A stretch of 64,000 nucleotides of DNA from NCBI GenBank assembly GCA_945890485.1, contig CAMDCN010000009.1:186001-250000 (forward strand), given 5' to 3'. Under the pieces are notes generated by a model, which saw only the letters and a program-made list of their open reading frames with translations, searched no databases and was not told where the DNA came from. Source of the DNA: Candidatus Sulfopaludibacter sp. SbA3 (GTDB lineage: Bacteria; Acidobacteriota; Terriglobia; Bryobacterales; Bryobacteraceae). Positions 7,956 through 16,157 of this stretch are shown piece by piece (positions within the stretch are counted from its first letter, which is position 1; every line of letters begins with the position of its first letter). The translations under genes and the position numbers were made by a program.

Positions 7956-10453
7956 ACCTCCGGCGCTCTCTGGCCGCATTGATCCTCACGAGCAGCTTGG
8001 CATCGGGCTACTACCATTTCGTCCGATTCTCCAGCCGTAACGCTCCCTTCAACCCGATCGTCGAAAAATTCGATGTCGCGGCGCTGCCCGAAAAGACGCT
8101 GACCTATCAGATCGCCGAAAATGGCCCCGTCACCCTCGCCTCGGGAGACTCTTTTCCCGCCCTCGTCAGCCAGATCCGCGCTGCCGCCCGCGTGTGGAGT
8201 GAGGTGGAGACCTCGGAGCTGCGACTCCGTTTTGGCGGACTGTTCTCACCTGGTCAGCCTGTTCCGTCCACGCCCGGCGTCGATGTCGTGTTCGAAGAGC
8301 TTCCCCCCGGCGTGAATGGCTACGGGAGCGTCACCGTACGTGGCGAACTGCTCCCCGGATCCAATTTCGTTCCGATACAGCGCTCGCAGATCGTCCTGAG
8401 CCGTGATCTGGCCAACCGCCCCAGTTGGGGTTCTGCGTTCTTTCTCACCGCAGTTCACGAGTTCGGGCACGCGTTGGGTTTGCAGCACTCGTTTACCTCC
8501 GGCGCCATGGCCACGGAAATCACTCGCGGAACCACCAAGATCCGCCCGATCACTCCGGACGACGCTGCCGGGCTCTCCGTCCTCTATCCCACCGCCACCT
8601 TCCGCCAGCAACTTGGTTCGATCACCGGCCGGGTTACCGCGGGCAGCGATGGCATCGCCATGGCTTCCGTCGTCGCGATCGCTCCCCGCGGCGCCGCCAT
8701 CAGTGCGCTCACCAGCCCGGATGGCACCTTCAAGATTGAAGGACTGCCCCCAGGACAATACTACGTCTACGCTCACCCGCTGCCGGGAGCGTTGCAGGGG
8801 GAGCCGACTCCGGGCAACATACTGCCTCCGCTCGACCCCACCGGCCGGGCGTTCGATTTTGGATCCAGCTTCGATACGCTCTTCTTCCCCGCCTCGCGGA
8901 CCCCGTTCTTTACGGTGACGGTAACGGCCGGCGAACCATTGGAGGGCATCAATTTCTCAGTCACCCGCCGAACCTCGCCGGGCATCCACAGCGTACAGAC
9001 CTACAGCTTCCCGGCCCAATTGGCCGTGAAGCCCGCGCAGCTTTACTCGACCGATTCCCCGCGCAATTTCCTGGTCGCAACGGGTGTGGGCTTGGTGCAG
9101 AACAATCAGCCTGCCTCGGGTCTGCAGATTACTACTTTAGGTGGATTCGCCACCGTTCCGCCCAACGGCATTCGGTCTTACGCCCCCTCCCCGGCATATT
9201 ATCTGGAGGTCGGCTTCCAGTTCGCACCCTTCGCGCACGAAGGTCCGGGGCATCTGATGTTCAGCCGCGGTACGGACCTCTACGTTCTGCCCAACGCCCT
9301 TCGGCTTGCCCAACGTCCCGCCCCGCAGATCGACTCCATTACGTGGCGTCCGGAAGATGCCACGGCTGTCGTCTCTGGCCAAAACTTCGGCACGGACACT
9401 CGCATTCATTTCGATGGAGTTGCTGCGACGCATCGCGCCTTGGATGAACAGGGCCGGCTGATCATCAGCTTGCCTCCTGCGTCCCCTGGCCACCGGTCGG
9501 CTGTTGCGGCGTTCAACTCCGATGGGCAAAGCTCCCTCTTCGTGCAAGCTCCGGTTGAGTATGTATATGAAGGGTTGGTTGAGTCTTCGTTCGTCAGTGG
9601 CATCACGCTCTCGACCCCTTCGCTTCCGGCCGGAACCGAGTCATTGATCGAAATCACTGCTCCGCAACTGGGAGCCACCAGCGAAAGCGTCATCCAAGCA
9701 GGATTCAGCACCAGCGACATCCAGGTCCGCCGCCTGTGGACCGCCGCCAACGGCCGCATTCTGGCTAACGTGTGGGTCAGCCCTGCCGCGGCCGGAACCT
9801 CCGCCACTCTCACCGTTTCGAATGGTCTGCGCCTTCTGAGCCAGCCCAATGCCCTGCAGGTCACGGCCAGCCCGGCGCGTCTCATCCAAGCCACCCTGCC
9901 GCTAGGCGTCGTCGGCTTCGTTCCCGGCACTGCCGGGCAACTCCTCGTCAGTAGCCCGCAGTTGGCCGGGTCGCCGACGGTCTCTCTGAATGGTCAGCCA
10001 GTCACCGTCATCTCCTACGATGCGGGTATCCTCACCTTCGTTGTACCCGCTAACCTGCCCACCGGCCCCATCGCGGTCCGTGTCGGGATGGCTGGTGAGG
10101 TTGCCTTGCCCCTCGGCGTCCAGGTGCTGCCGCCGCCCGCGATGATCACCTCGGTCATCGCCGGCATCAACCAGAACATCAGCGAAGCCCGTCCCGCCCG
10201 GCCGGGCGAGATTCTGACGGTTACCGTCTCCGGTCTTCCGGAGTCCATCTCCGCCTTCGGTTCCACGCCCCGCCTGACGCTCTCGGTCGGCGGCATCGAG
10301 CACCGGACTATCTCGGTCACCGCCCTTGGTTCGGCGGTGCAGTTCCAGTTCATTCTGCAGAATACGGTCCCTACCGGCAATCTGCCGTTGAACGTGACGA
10401 TCGATGGCGTCTCAGCGAACCTGCCCGCCCTGCCCGTGCGCGGATTGAACTAG
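7952..10453 (+). CDS. Secreted matrixin-like metalloprotease with Solibacter-type C-terminal repeats
   Basis: 833 residues. GTG start with GGGAGG at 7941-7946, overlapping the previous stop codon. Order: signal peptide, matrixin/metzincin catalytic domain with the zinc motif HEFGHALGLQH at residues 169-179 and a Met-containing GAMATEI segment as probable Met-turn, a carboxypeptidase-regulatory-like Ig fold (about 224-285), then several beta-sandwich domains resembling IPT/TIG and TIGR03437 modules. No propeptide cysteine switch was recognised. It is probably exported, and the repeats may anchor or present the catalytic domain. The substrate is unknown. The long repeat-rich tail makes it much larger than a simple matrixin. 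Confidence 0.88.
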   Translation: MNLRRSLAALILTSSLASGYYHFVRFSSRNAPFNPIVEKFDVAALPEKTLTYQIAENGPVTLASGDSFPALVSQIRAAARVWSEVETSELRLRFGGLFSPGQPVPSTPGVDVVFEELPPGVNGYGSVTVRGELLPGSNFVPIQRSQIVLSRDLANRPSWGSAFFLTAVHEFGHALGLQHSFTSGAMATEITRGTTKIRPITPDDAAGLSVLYPTATFRQQLGSITGRVTAGSDGIAMASVVAIAPRGAAISALTSPDGTFKIEGLPPGQYYVYAHPLPGALQGEPTPGNILPPLDPTGRAFDFGSSFDTLFFPASRTPFFTVTVTAGEPLEGINFSVTRRTSPGIHSVQTYSFPAQLAVKPAQLYSTDSPRNFLVATGVGLVQNNQPASGLQITTLGGFATVPPNGIRSYAPSPAYYLEVGFQFAPFAHEGPGHLMFSRGTDLYVLPNALRLAQRPAPQIDSITWRPEDATAVVSGQNFGTDTRIHFDGVAATHRALDEQGRLIISLPPASPGHRSAVAAFNSDGQSSLFVQAPVEYVYEGLVESSFVSGITLSTPSLPAGTESLIEITAPQLGATSESVIQAGFSTSDIQVRRLWTAANGRILANVWVSPAAAGTSATLTVSNGLRLLSQPNALQVTASPARLIQATLPLGVVGFVPGTAGQLLVSSPQLAGSPTVSLNGQPVTVISYDAGILTFVVPANLPTGPIAVRVGMAGEVALPLGVQVLPPPAMITSVIAGINQNISEARPARPGEILTVTVSGLPESISAFGSTPRLTLSVGGIEHRTISVTALGSAVQFQFILQNTVPTGNLPLNVTIDGVSANLPALPVRGLN

Positions 10454-10456
10454 CGG

Positions 10457-10639
10457 CTACGGCTGCATGAGCTTACCGAGCTCCTGCTTCGCCACCGCGC
10501 CGCCACCGCCTGAGGCAAGGCCGATGGTCAGGCTGCATTTCTTGGCGATCTTGTACAGCTTGGTCCCTTGAGTCGGTGCGTAGACGTAGCCCTTCCAGCG
10601 CAGGTTTTGCAAAAAGTCGATATAGGTCCCATCTGCCAT
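10457..10639 (-). CDS. Small hypothetical protein, 60 residues
   Basis: ATG at 10639 has a good ribosome site (GAGGA, 8 bases upstream on the minus strand). The protein is compact, with aromatic and basic residues in the first half (FLQNLRWKGYVYAP), a glycine run (GLASGGGGAV) and no signal peptide or membrane segment. It ends 3 bases from the convergent protease gene. No family is recognised. The ribosome site and protein-like composition argue for a real gene, but its size leaves doubt. Confidence 0.45.
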   Translation of the reverse strand: MADGTYIDFLQNLRWKGYVYAPTQGTKLYKIAKKCSLTIGLASGGGGAVAKQELGKLMQP

Positions 10640-10770
10640 ATTCCCGTTCCTCGCTGTGTATACCGAAAATCGTGGAGATAGACGGACACCGGACCACCAA
10701 ATTATCGCGGATCGTGCCGGCAGGCTGAAACGCTTACTTCCCTCCTGTCACTCCTTCTCAGGACGAGATT

Positions 10771-11052
10771 ATGCAAACTCAAACCGTCGCCTCTTGGACC
10801 GAACCCGAAGGCCGCTACGAGCTCCTGTTCCACCCCACCGGGACATCCACCCTAGCCGAACCCCTCAGCCCTCGCGAGATCGAGGTTGCCCGACTCGTCG
10901 CCGCGGGGCTTCCCAACAAGATCATCGCCCACGAACTGGGCATCTCTAATTGGACTGTATGCACCCATCTGCGTCGCACCTTCTCGAAACTCGGCGTCAC
11001 CACCCGCGCGGCGATGGTCGCCCGGTTGCATCAAACCGGCTCCCTGCGCTAA
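10771..11052 (+). CDS. LuxR-type helix-turn-helix regulator, single domain
   Basis: 93 residues. AGGA at 10760-10763 precedes the ATG. Residues 30-90 form a GerE/LuxR DNA-binding domain: LSPREIEVARLVAAGLPNK and a recognition-helix region, ISNWTVCTHLRRTFSKLGV. There is no receiver or autoinducer domain, so any input must come from another protein or from its expression level. It lies 35 bases upstream of the ECF sigma gene on the same strand and could be the first gene of that operon or its activator. Either role is inferred from position. Confidence 0.85.
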   Translation: MQTQTVASWTEPEGRYELLFHPTGTSTLAEPLSPREIEVARLVAAGLPNKIIAHELGISNWTVCTHLRRTFSKLGVTTRAAMVARLHQTGSLR

Positions 11053-11087
11053 CTTCCCTGCACGTTTTCCCCCGGTCTGCTGATAAC

Positions 11088-11687
11088 ATGAATGCTGCCG
11101 GGACGCCTGTGGAACAATCGTCTTTCAACTTGGAGTATCTGGCTCGCCTGAAGGAACAGGAACCAGACACGGAAACCCACTTCGTGAATCACTTCACGAA
11201 CGTGCTTCAGGCGCGTCTGCGGTTTCAGCTCCGTTCCCGCCAGATGATCGACGACGTCTGCCAGGAGACCCTCCTCCGTGTCCTCATCCACGTCCGTCGC
11301 GGTACCCAAATCGAACGCCTGCCCGCCTTCGTCCACGCCGTCTCGAAAAACGTAGTCCTCGAAGCGCTTCGAGGTCAACAGAAGCACTCGACCACGGAAG
11401 AAGAGTTCCCCGATCTCCCCGACGTTCGTATTGACTTCGACGCATCGCTAATCACCAAGCAGCGCCAAGCCGCCGTCCGCCAAGTCCTCGCCGAGCTCCC
11501 GGATAAGGACCGCCGCATCCTCCAGCGCCTCTTCCTCGACGAAGCCGACCGCGAGGAACTCTGCGCTGAACTTGAAGTCGACGGTGAGTATCTCCGCGTC
11601 CTCCTCCATCGGGCCAAACTGCGGTTCCGTTCCGCCCTTGCCCGCACCCGCACGGCCGCTGTCAGCGTCCTTTCGTTTTTGGTCTAA
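11088..11687 (+). CDS. ECF-type RNA polymerase sigma factor
   Basis: 199 residues from ATG 11088. It has the sigma region 2 pattern (FRSRQ-type helix, DDVCQETLLRVLIHVRRG near residues 58-75) and a region 4 helix-turn-helix (LPDKDRRILQRLFLDEADREEL, then a VLLHRAKLRFR recognition segment). The ribosome site is poor; a GTG seven codons in is an alternative start. The next gene encodes a zinc-finger anti-sigma factor, so it is probably held inactive at the membrane until a signal releases it, and it may drive its own operon, which continues to the CHAT protein at 13108-15471. I see no promoter repeat that would name its ECF group. Confidence 0.85.
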   Translation: MNAAGTPVEQSSFNLEYLARLKEQEPDTETHFVNHFTNVLQARLRFQLRSRQMIDDVCQETLLRVLIHVRRGTQIERLPAFVHAVSKNVVLEALRGQQKHSTTEEEFPDLPDVRIDFDASLITKQRQAAVRQVLAELPDKDRRILQRLFLDEADREELCAELEVDGEYLRVLLHRAKLRFRSALARTRTAAVSVLSFLV

Positions 11688-11726
11688 TACGAAACGAATC
11701 GCCGTCATGCGTCACTCTAAAGAAAA

Positions 11727-12371
11727 ATGACAGGAATGGATCACGATCAAGCAGAGCGAACCCACGCGGCTGAACGGTACGTTCTCCGCGAAATGCCGGC
11801 CGAGGAAGCCGAAGCGTTTGAATTGCATTATTTCGGCTGCTCCGTCTGCGCCGATGAGCTGCAAACTCTCCGCGCCCTGGCCGTTAACGCTCGCGCCATC
11901 GAAGCCGCTGAATCCGGCAAAGTCCTCGCGTTCCCCTCCCGCTCAGCGCCCGCCGGCTTCCGTTGGTGGCCTGCCGCGACCGCTGCCGGTTGGTTGGTAG
12001 CTGGAATACTCGGCTGGCAGCATTACCTGCATCCTTCCGCCGCGTCCGGCCCTGAACCCATGGCCGCCTATGCCCTCCGCAGCGTTTCGCGTGGCGAACC
12101 TAACCGGGTAACCGTCGCGCCGGGGATTCCTCGCTTCGCCCTCTATCTCGATCCCGTTTGGGATAGCCGTCCCGCTTCTTACCAACTCCAGATCAGCGGG
12201 CCCGTGCAACGCACCGTCTCCGTCCCTGCTCCGGCCGGCGGACAGCCGCTCTATCTGTCCCTCGATAGATCCGCCCTGCCGCCCGGTCTCTACCAACTCA
12301 CCGTATCGGACCCCTCCGGCGCCCGCCTCGCCGGACTCGAATTCGACCTCCAATTGCCTCCGGTTCAATAA
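11727..12371 (+). CDS. Membrane anti-sigma factor with zinc-finger (ZAS-type) domain
   Basis: 214 residues. The cytoplasmic N-terminus has an H-x3-C-x2-C zinc motif (H34, C38, C41), the hallmark of ZAS anti-sigma domains. One membrane helix follows (about residues 79-97, WWPAATAAGWLVAGILGW), then a periplasmic beta-rich domain of about 115 residues. By family it binds the ECF sigma factor encoded 39 bases upstream and releases it when the periplasmic part senses a cue or is cleaved. It lies 8 bases before the next gene, consistent with one transcript. Confidence 0.85.
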   Translation: MTGMDHDQAERTHAAERYVLREMPAEEAEAFELHYFGCSVCADELQTLRALAVNARAIEAAESGKVLAFPSRSAPAGFRWWPAATAAGWLVAGILGWQHYLHPSAASGPEPMAAYALRSVSRGEPNRVTVAPGIPRFALYLDPVWDSRPASYQLQISGPVQRTVSVPAPAGGQPLYLSLDRSALPPGLYQLTVSDPSGARLAGLEFDLQLPPVQ

Positions 12372-12379
12372 CCCAACTT

Positions 12380-13108
12380 ATGGAACGCTTTCTCTTTCAC
12401 GCAGAAGCCTATGCCCTCACCGGCCGCTTCACCCTCCCTTTTGAAGAAGTAATCCCCGTACAGGCGATGGCCACCCTCCCCATCACAGGCGGCTACGGAG
12501 CCGTCGAAGTCGAGAATTTTGACTTCCGCAAGCTGGTCAGCTTCCGCCGTGCCACGGCCTACGTCTCGGGCGGGCAAAGCAAGCAGGATCGGGACGGCCG
12601 CGGCCCTTACGTCAGCCGCTCCACGATCGAAATCGAAGGATTCAACGTCCTGGGCATGGTCACTGCCGCCAAGATTTTCGCCTCGGTCAGCACCTCCATC
12701 CCTTTCACCGGCGAAGAAGCCTCCATCTATATCCAGTGCGGCTTCGAAAATCTCCGCATTGCCGGTGAGCCCGTCAACCCCCAACTCGATACCGATTTCT
12801 TCAACCGCGTCCCGCAATGGTCCGCCCTCACGGCCGAAGTCAGCAAAAACGCGCCCCGCGACATTAGCCTCCCCGTCGGCTCCTCCTTCCGGAACGACGT
12901 ACTCGGCTTCACCATGGCCCGTGGCGAAGTCCGTGGCTGCAAAGCCACCGAGATTTCGGTTCCCAACTTCGGCAAGATTTCCCTCGCGGAAATGTTCGTC
13001 ACCCCCTATTCCCGCCGCGTCAGCATGATCCGCATCCAGCTCGGTTGCCCGGAAGAAGGCGGACTCGAAGCCGGCGGCACCGGCGGCAATGGTGTCGGCT
13101 GGCCGTAA
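12380..13108 (+). CDS. Unknown protein between anti-sigma factor and CHAT lipoprotein
   Basis: 242 residues, no signal peptide and no membrane helix. The composition is beta-rich, with many Val, Phe and Ser (GYGAVEVENFDFRKLVSFR, SVSTSIPFTGEEASIYIQCG), ending in a flexible Gly-rich tail (EAGGTGGNGVGWP). I do not recognise a family. Its stop codon overlaps the start of the CHAT gene (TAATG), and it follows the anti-sigma gene by 8 bases, so it belongs to the same operon. A role as a substrate, regulator or carrier for the CHAT protein is possible but is only inference. Confidence 0.8.
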   Translation: MERFLFHAEAYALTGRFTLPFEEVIPVQAMATLPITGGYGAVEVENFDFRKLVSFRRATAYVSGGQSKQDRDGRGPYVSRSTIEIEGFNVLGMVTAAKIFASVSTSIPFTGEEASIYIQCGFENLRIAGEPVNPQLDTDFFNRVPQWSALTAEVSKNAPRDISLPVGSSFRNDVLGFTMARGEVRGCKATEISVPNFGKISLAEMFVTPYSRRVSMIRIQLGCPEEGGLEAGGTGGNGVGWP

Positions 13109-15471
13109 TGCGCCCCGCGGTTCTCCTGCTGTTGTTGCTCGCCGGCTGCCGATCCGCCGATCCCGAACAGCTCTATCAGCAGGCCGAACTCCAGTTTCAG
13201 CAGAGCCAATGGGCCGCTGCGCTCGAAACCCTCGATCGCGCACCCCGCACGCCCAGGTTTCTGCTGCTCCGCGCCGAAGTGCTCCTCGGCCAAGGCGACC
13301 GCGCCGCGGCTGAGGCGCTTCTCCCGCAAGAGCCGTATTCGGAGGCGGCTCTTGAGGGCCGGCGCCTCATGCACCTCGGCAACGCTGCCCGTCTCCGCGG
13401 CGATACCGCCGAATCGCTCCGCCTCCTCCGTGCTGCGCAGCCCCTTGCCGGCGCCCACAACGCCCTCGCCATGGGCATCGATCTCCGCCTCGCTCTCACC
13501 CTCACCCGCCTCAACGACTTTCCCGCCGCCGAATCCGCCGCCCGCCGCGCCCTCACTTACGCCGAATCGCAGGAGCTCCCTCATGCCGAACTCCAAGCCC
13601 TCGGCAACCTCGGCTACGTCGCCCTCAACGCCCATCGCTACGAAGAAGCCATCGCCTGGTTTGAACGCGTCCGCCGGCTCTCCGGCTCCCCCGGCAACGA
13701 AGAGAAGGCTCTCGGCAACCTGGCTCTCTGCTACGCCGGCCTCGGCGACCACGATCGCGCGCTCAACCTCCTCCTTCGCGCGGAACCTCTCGCCGTCGCC
13801 GCCGGCCAACAGCACGATGCCATGGTCTGGCTCGGCCAAGCCGGCTCCCTCCTCTTCGCTCGCGGCGATTTTCCCGCCGCCGCCGAACGCTTCCGCCGGG
13901 CCCTCCAAATCTCGGAGTCCCTCGGCACCGCCTTCACTCCTGCCTGGGCCTATAGCGTTGCCCGAACCCACCTCGAACGAAACGATCTCCCCGGCGCTGA
14001 ACCCTACCTCGCCCAAGCCGCTAAACTTGCCGATCCCAACGATCTCTCGCTTCGCGCGGCCCTCGCCGTCACCCGTGCCCGCATCGCCGAAGCCCAGGGC
14101 CGCCTCCCCGCTGCCGAATCCGCCTACCAGACCGTCGCCGCCGACACAACCTTCGCCCCCCCGGACCGCCAGGAGGCCCTCGGCCGCCTCGCCCGGCTCT
14201 ACGCCCGCACCGGCCGCAACAACGAGGCCGCCAACAAGTACCGCGAGCTGCTCGCCGTCGGCGAAGCCACCCGCTCCCGGCTCGAACGCGACGACTCCCG
14301 GCTCTCCTACGGTGCCAGCATCGCCGACCTCTACGCCGAGTACGTCGACTTCCTCATGGAGCGCGGCGAAACCCTCCCGGCCCTTGAAACCGCCGCCGCC
14401 ATCCGGGGCCGGCTCCTCGGAGGCGCCCCCATCCGCGCCGCCACCCTTCGGCAACTTGCCGCCGCCACCGGCCACGTCATTCTCTTCTACTCTGTCGGCC
14501 CCACCCGCTCCTGGCTCTGGACCATCACCCCTACCGCCGTCCACGCCAGCCTCCTCCCCGGCGCCGACACCCTGCGCCCCCTGCTCGCCAACTACCGTCA
14601 ACTCATCGAGGATCTCCGCGACCCCCGCCAAAGCGAAGACCCTGGCCGTCGCCGCCTCACTGAACTCCTCCTCCATCCGGCCGCCGCCGCGCTCCCGCCG
14701 GGCGCCCGCGTCTACCTTGTCCCCGATGGGCCCCTCCACTCGCTGAACTTCGAAACCCTGGCCTCCCCCCACCATCCGGACCGCTACTGGATTGAGGACG
14801 CGACCATCACCGTCGCCCCCGCTCTTGGCCTCCTCCTCGCCCCCTCCTCCCCTCCATCCGGCGCCCGCACCCTCCTCGTCGGCGACCCCGCCATCATGCC
14901 CGAGCCGTACCAACCCCTCCCCCACGCCCGCGAAGAACTCGCCGCCATCGCCGCCGCTTTCCCCCCTGGCGCCGCTCAGCGCCTCGAAGGCGTAAACTGC
15001 AGCCGCCCCCGCCTCCTCGCCGAACCCGTGGCGCCGTACCGCTACGTCCATTTCGCCGTCCACGCCGTCGCCGACACCCTAGACCCCCTCCACTCCGCCC
15101 TGCTCCTCACCCGCCGCGACGATGGCTCTGCTCTGACGGCCGCCGAACTCCGCAAAATGCCGTGGCGCGCCGAACTCGTCACCCTCTCCGCCTGCCGCAG
15201 CGCCGGCGCCCGCAACTATCGGGGCGAAGGCCTCGTTGGCCTGGCCTGGGCCTTCCTCGAAGCCGGAGCGCAAAGCGTCATCGCCGGCCTCTGGGACGTC
15301 AACGACCGCAGCACCGCCCAACTCATGGGTGCGCTCTATCAACGGATCGCGCAGGGCCAAAAGCCCGCTGAAGCCTTACGCCAGGCAAAACTCGAACTCC
15401 TCCGCTCGAACAGCCCGTACGCCAAACCCTACTATTGGGCCGCGTTCCTCTACTTCAACGGCAGCCGGTAA
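13108..15471 (+). CDS. TPR-CHAT protease-like lipoprotein
   Basis: 787 residues from ATG 13108, which overlaps the previous stop codon by one base. A lipoprotein signal with lipobox LAGC (C14) predicts attachment to a membrane on the periplasmic side. Residues about 20-430 form helical TPR-type repeats. The C-terminal third is a CHAT (caspase HetF associated with TPRs) domain with an intact-looking dyad: His652 in HFAVHA and Cys696 in TLSACRSAGA. CHAT proteins are caspase/separase-like cysteine peptidases, some of which act in regulated death or defence, most of them uncharacterised. Being the last gene of a sigma/anti-sigma operon, it may process a signalling partner. Peptidase activity is predicted, not shown. 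Confidence 0.9.
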   Translation: MRPAVLLLLLLAGCRSADPEQLYQQAELQFQQSQWAAALETLDRAPRTPRFLLLRAEVLLGQGDRAAAEALLPQEPYSEAALEGRRLMHLGNAARLRGDTAESLRLLRAAQPLAGAHNALAMGIDLRLALTLTRLNDFPAAESAARRALTYAESQELPHAELQALGNLGYVALNAHRYEEAIAWFERVRRLSGSPGNEEKALGNLALCYAGLGDHDRALNLLLRAEPLAVAAGQQHDAMVWLGQAGSLLFARGDFPAAAERFRRALQISESLGTAFTPAWAYSVARTHLERNDLPGAEPYLAQAAKLADPNDLSLRAALAVTRARIAEAQGRLPAAESAYQTVAADTTFAPPDRQEALGRLARLYARTGRNNEAANKYRELLAVGEATRSRLERDDSRLSYGASIADLYAEYVDFLMERGETLPALETAAAIRGRLLGGAPIRAATLRQLAAATGHVILFYSVGPTRSWLWTITPTAVHASLLPGADTLRPLLANYRQLIEDLRDPRQSEDPGRRRLTELLLHPAAAALPPGARVYLVPDGPLHSLNFETLASPHHPDRYWIEDATITVAPALGLLLAPSSPPSGARTLLVGDPAIMPEPYQPLPHAREELAAIAAAFPPGAAQRLEGVNCSRPRLLAEPVAPYRYVHFAVHAVADTLDPLHSALLLTRRDDGSALTAAELRKMPWRAELVTLSACRSAGARNYRGEGLVGLAWAFLEAGAQSVIAGLWDVNDRSTAQLMGALYQRIAQGQKPAEALRQAKLELLRSNSPYAKPYYWAAFLYFNGSR

Positions 15472-15489
15472 GGCCGCACCCCGAGGTGA

Positions 15490-16104
15490 CTATCCCGCCG
15501 CGAGTTTTTCGAGTGAAGAAGCCCACATCGAGTCAACGTCGTTGAGTGACTCAAACCGAAACCCTTTCACGCCCAGCGCGCGCCATGCCAACCGGAACGT
15601 CTCGGTCACCCCAATGGCGTGACTGTCTAGAGCCAGGAACACATCGTGCCCGCTCCACCCCGCTGGCGGCGAGGGCAGGCCTTGGTAAGCGTGGTAGGTT
15701 ACCCCCGGCCTCTCCCGCGTGAGGATCCGGAGATGCCTCTGCCGCGTGGGAAAGAGGCTTTCGCAGCGTCCGGTGACGGACAGAAAACAACACTCTTCTT
15801 CGTCTCGCTCCCGGGCACGAGAGACATCCTTTGCCGTGAAAGATTGCGCCGAAAACCCCGTCAGTCCGGTGGCAAGCAGGGCCTGACAGGTTGCTGTCTG
15901 AATGTAAGGGACCGGCATCCCCCGTTCGACTTGGGTAGGTTTCCCTTTGCCTCGGATCTCAGCCTGCAGAGGCTCCCGCAGGCCCCCTTCGCCTCGAAAC
16001 ACTGCGATCAGTTCCTCATATCGATCCACAGGGTACATGACGCCGCGCCGTCCAAGGGGATGAGACGTCAATTTGTAAAACTTCATCGCTTTACCAGCCC
16101 TCAT
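15490..16104 (-). CDS. Hypothetical soluble protein
   Basis: 204 residues. ATG 16104 has a good ribosome site (AAGGTGG on the minus strand); a second ATG six codons on (MKFYKL) is the alternative start. There is no signal peptide or membrane helix. The sequence begins FYKLTSHPLGRRGVMYPVDRY and contains a Cys pair in ERDEEECCFLSV. The overall look (short, one domain, aromatic N-terminal strand) resembles immunity-type proteins of contact-dependent toxin systems, but I cannot name a family, and no toxin gene is adjacent. It converges on the CHAT gene and diverges from the MscS gene. Confidence 0.65.
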   Translation of the reverse strand: MRAGKAMKFYKLTSHPLGRRGVMYPVDRYEELIAVFRGEGGLREPLQAEIRGKGKPTQVERGMPVPYIQTATCQALLATGLTGFSAQSFTAKDVSRARERDEEECCFLSVTGRCESLFPTRQRHLRILTRERPGVTYHAYQGLPSPPAGWSGHDVFLALDSHAIGVTETFRLAWRALGVKGFRFESLNDVDSMWASSLEKLAAG

Positions 16105-16157
16105 CGTGTCCCACCTTCACATTGATCCCCTTAAGTTTGATGTTACAGTGAGTCGAA

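Noticed and set aside
13006-15063. Minus-strand open frame of 685 codons opposite the CHAT gene
   Set aside because: Gly/Glu/Ala-rich shadow of a gene with strong third-position GC; no domain seen, whereas the plus strand encodes TPR and CHAT motifs.
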